NCBI GenBank assembly: GCA_029776125.1
Contig: JARVJS010000079.1
Span: 1-37,797, forward strand
Length of the DNA stretch: 37,797 nt
Reading direction: 5' to 3'
Source: Nitrososphaeria archaeon
GTDB taxonomy: Archaea; Thermoproteota; Nitrososphaeria; JACIWG01
Part shown: piece after piece, positions 37,270 through 37,797 of the stretch
Layout: every line of letters begins with the position of its first letter
Numbering within the stretch: position 1 is the first letter of the stretch
The notes under the pieces: model-generated
Databases searched by the model: none
What the model saw: the letters and a program-made list of their open reading frames with translations, nothing else
What the model was told of the DNA's origin: nothing
Made by a program: the position numbers and the translations under genes

Positions 37270-37797
37270 TTACCTACTCCTACTTGAGGCCTCCATTGTC
37301 AAATTTATTAACATGTCCCTAGCCCTAGATTTTGGAAAAGTTTGGAGAATGGATATTGCCTTTTCTGATAGCAGCTTAGCTTCAAATCTAACCCTTTCAG
37401 GAGCGCCAGATGATATAATTATGGATAAGGCATCATTTATTTCTGCATTTGAAGCCTTACGATTGCCTAAGATTGATAAAAGTTTAGACCTTTCACTTTC
37501 AGAAACACTTTCTAGCACATATCTTATAACTAAGGTTTTCTTCCCCTCTCTAATATCATTCCCAACAGGTTTACCTGTTACTAAAGGATCTCCAGTTATA
37601 GCAAGAACATCATCAACTAGTTGAAAGCATAAGCCATATAGTCTACCAAACTCCTTCAATTTTTCTATAGAAGAATCATCTGCACCACCTAGGACAGCAC
37701 CTATTATAGTACAAGCTTTAAACAAGGATGAAGTCTTCAATTCTATAAGATGGTAGTATTCCTCTTTAGAAGGAAACACTTTTGACTCAGCAATTTT
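37270..37797 (-). CDS. Polyprenyl (geranylgeranyl) diphosphate synthase, 5' end cut by the window edge
   Basis: LYGLCFQLVDDVLAITGDPLVTGKPVGNDIREGKKTLVI (second Asp-rich region and KT motif). Confidence 0.93.
   Translation of the reverse strand, partial: KIAESKVFPSKEEYYHLIELKTSSLFKACTIIGAVLGGADDSSIEKLKEFGRLYGLCFQLVDDVLAITGDPLVTGKPVGNDIREGKKTLVIRYVLESVSESERSKLLSILGNRKASNAEINDALSIIISSGAPERVRFEAKLLSEKAISILQTFPKSRARDMLINLTMEASSRSR

Noticed and set aside
1-37797. CRISPR arrays, transposases, integrases, rRNA genes
   Set aside because: No regularly spaced repeats beyond the coding 66-bp repeat, and no recognisable mobile-element proteins or rRNA sequence

Overview
AT-rich archaeal chromosomal segment. 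The gene content (SMC/ScpA, Cdv/ESCRT-III with a Vps4-type ATPase, Alba, archaemetzincin, S27ae/S24e/Rpo7/Spt4/aIF2-gamma/aIF5B) points to a TACK-type lineage, perhaps related to Nitrososphaeria/Aigarchaeota; this placement is inferred from gene content only. Nearly all coding space is assigned. 1-11.7 kb: ScpA-SMC, Nnr, M20 peptidase, class I fumarase subunits, a two-thioredoxin-fold (PDO-like) protein, a UROD-like protein and a nucleotide-sugar epimerase. 11.8-19.1 kb: small accessory genes, tRNA-Asp(GTC), a CAP-domain protein, a C45/AAT-like Ntn hydrolase, a GuaAB-like PP-loop enzyme, archaemetzincin, Alba, a KH protein and AspRS. 19.1-28.7 kb is the most interesting part: a cdvC-cdvB-cdvB2 cell-division operon with a strong hairpin plus T7 tract between the two ESCRT-III genes, a divergent TrmB-like regulator with overlapping dyads in the shared promoter, a membrane-anchored surface protein with an 11-residue (hendecad) coiled-coil stalk, an Lrp/AsnC regulator, and a coupled HEFLH metalloprotein / nucleotidyltransferase-kinase fusion pair. 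28.7-37.8 kb: a conserved translation/transcription gene string, including S27ae (59 aa), which is absent from the supplied ORF track. No CRISPR array, transposon or rRNA was found. All family names come from reading motifs by eye; no database search was run.
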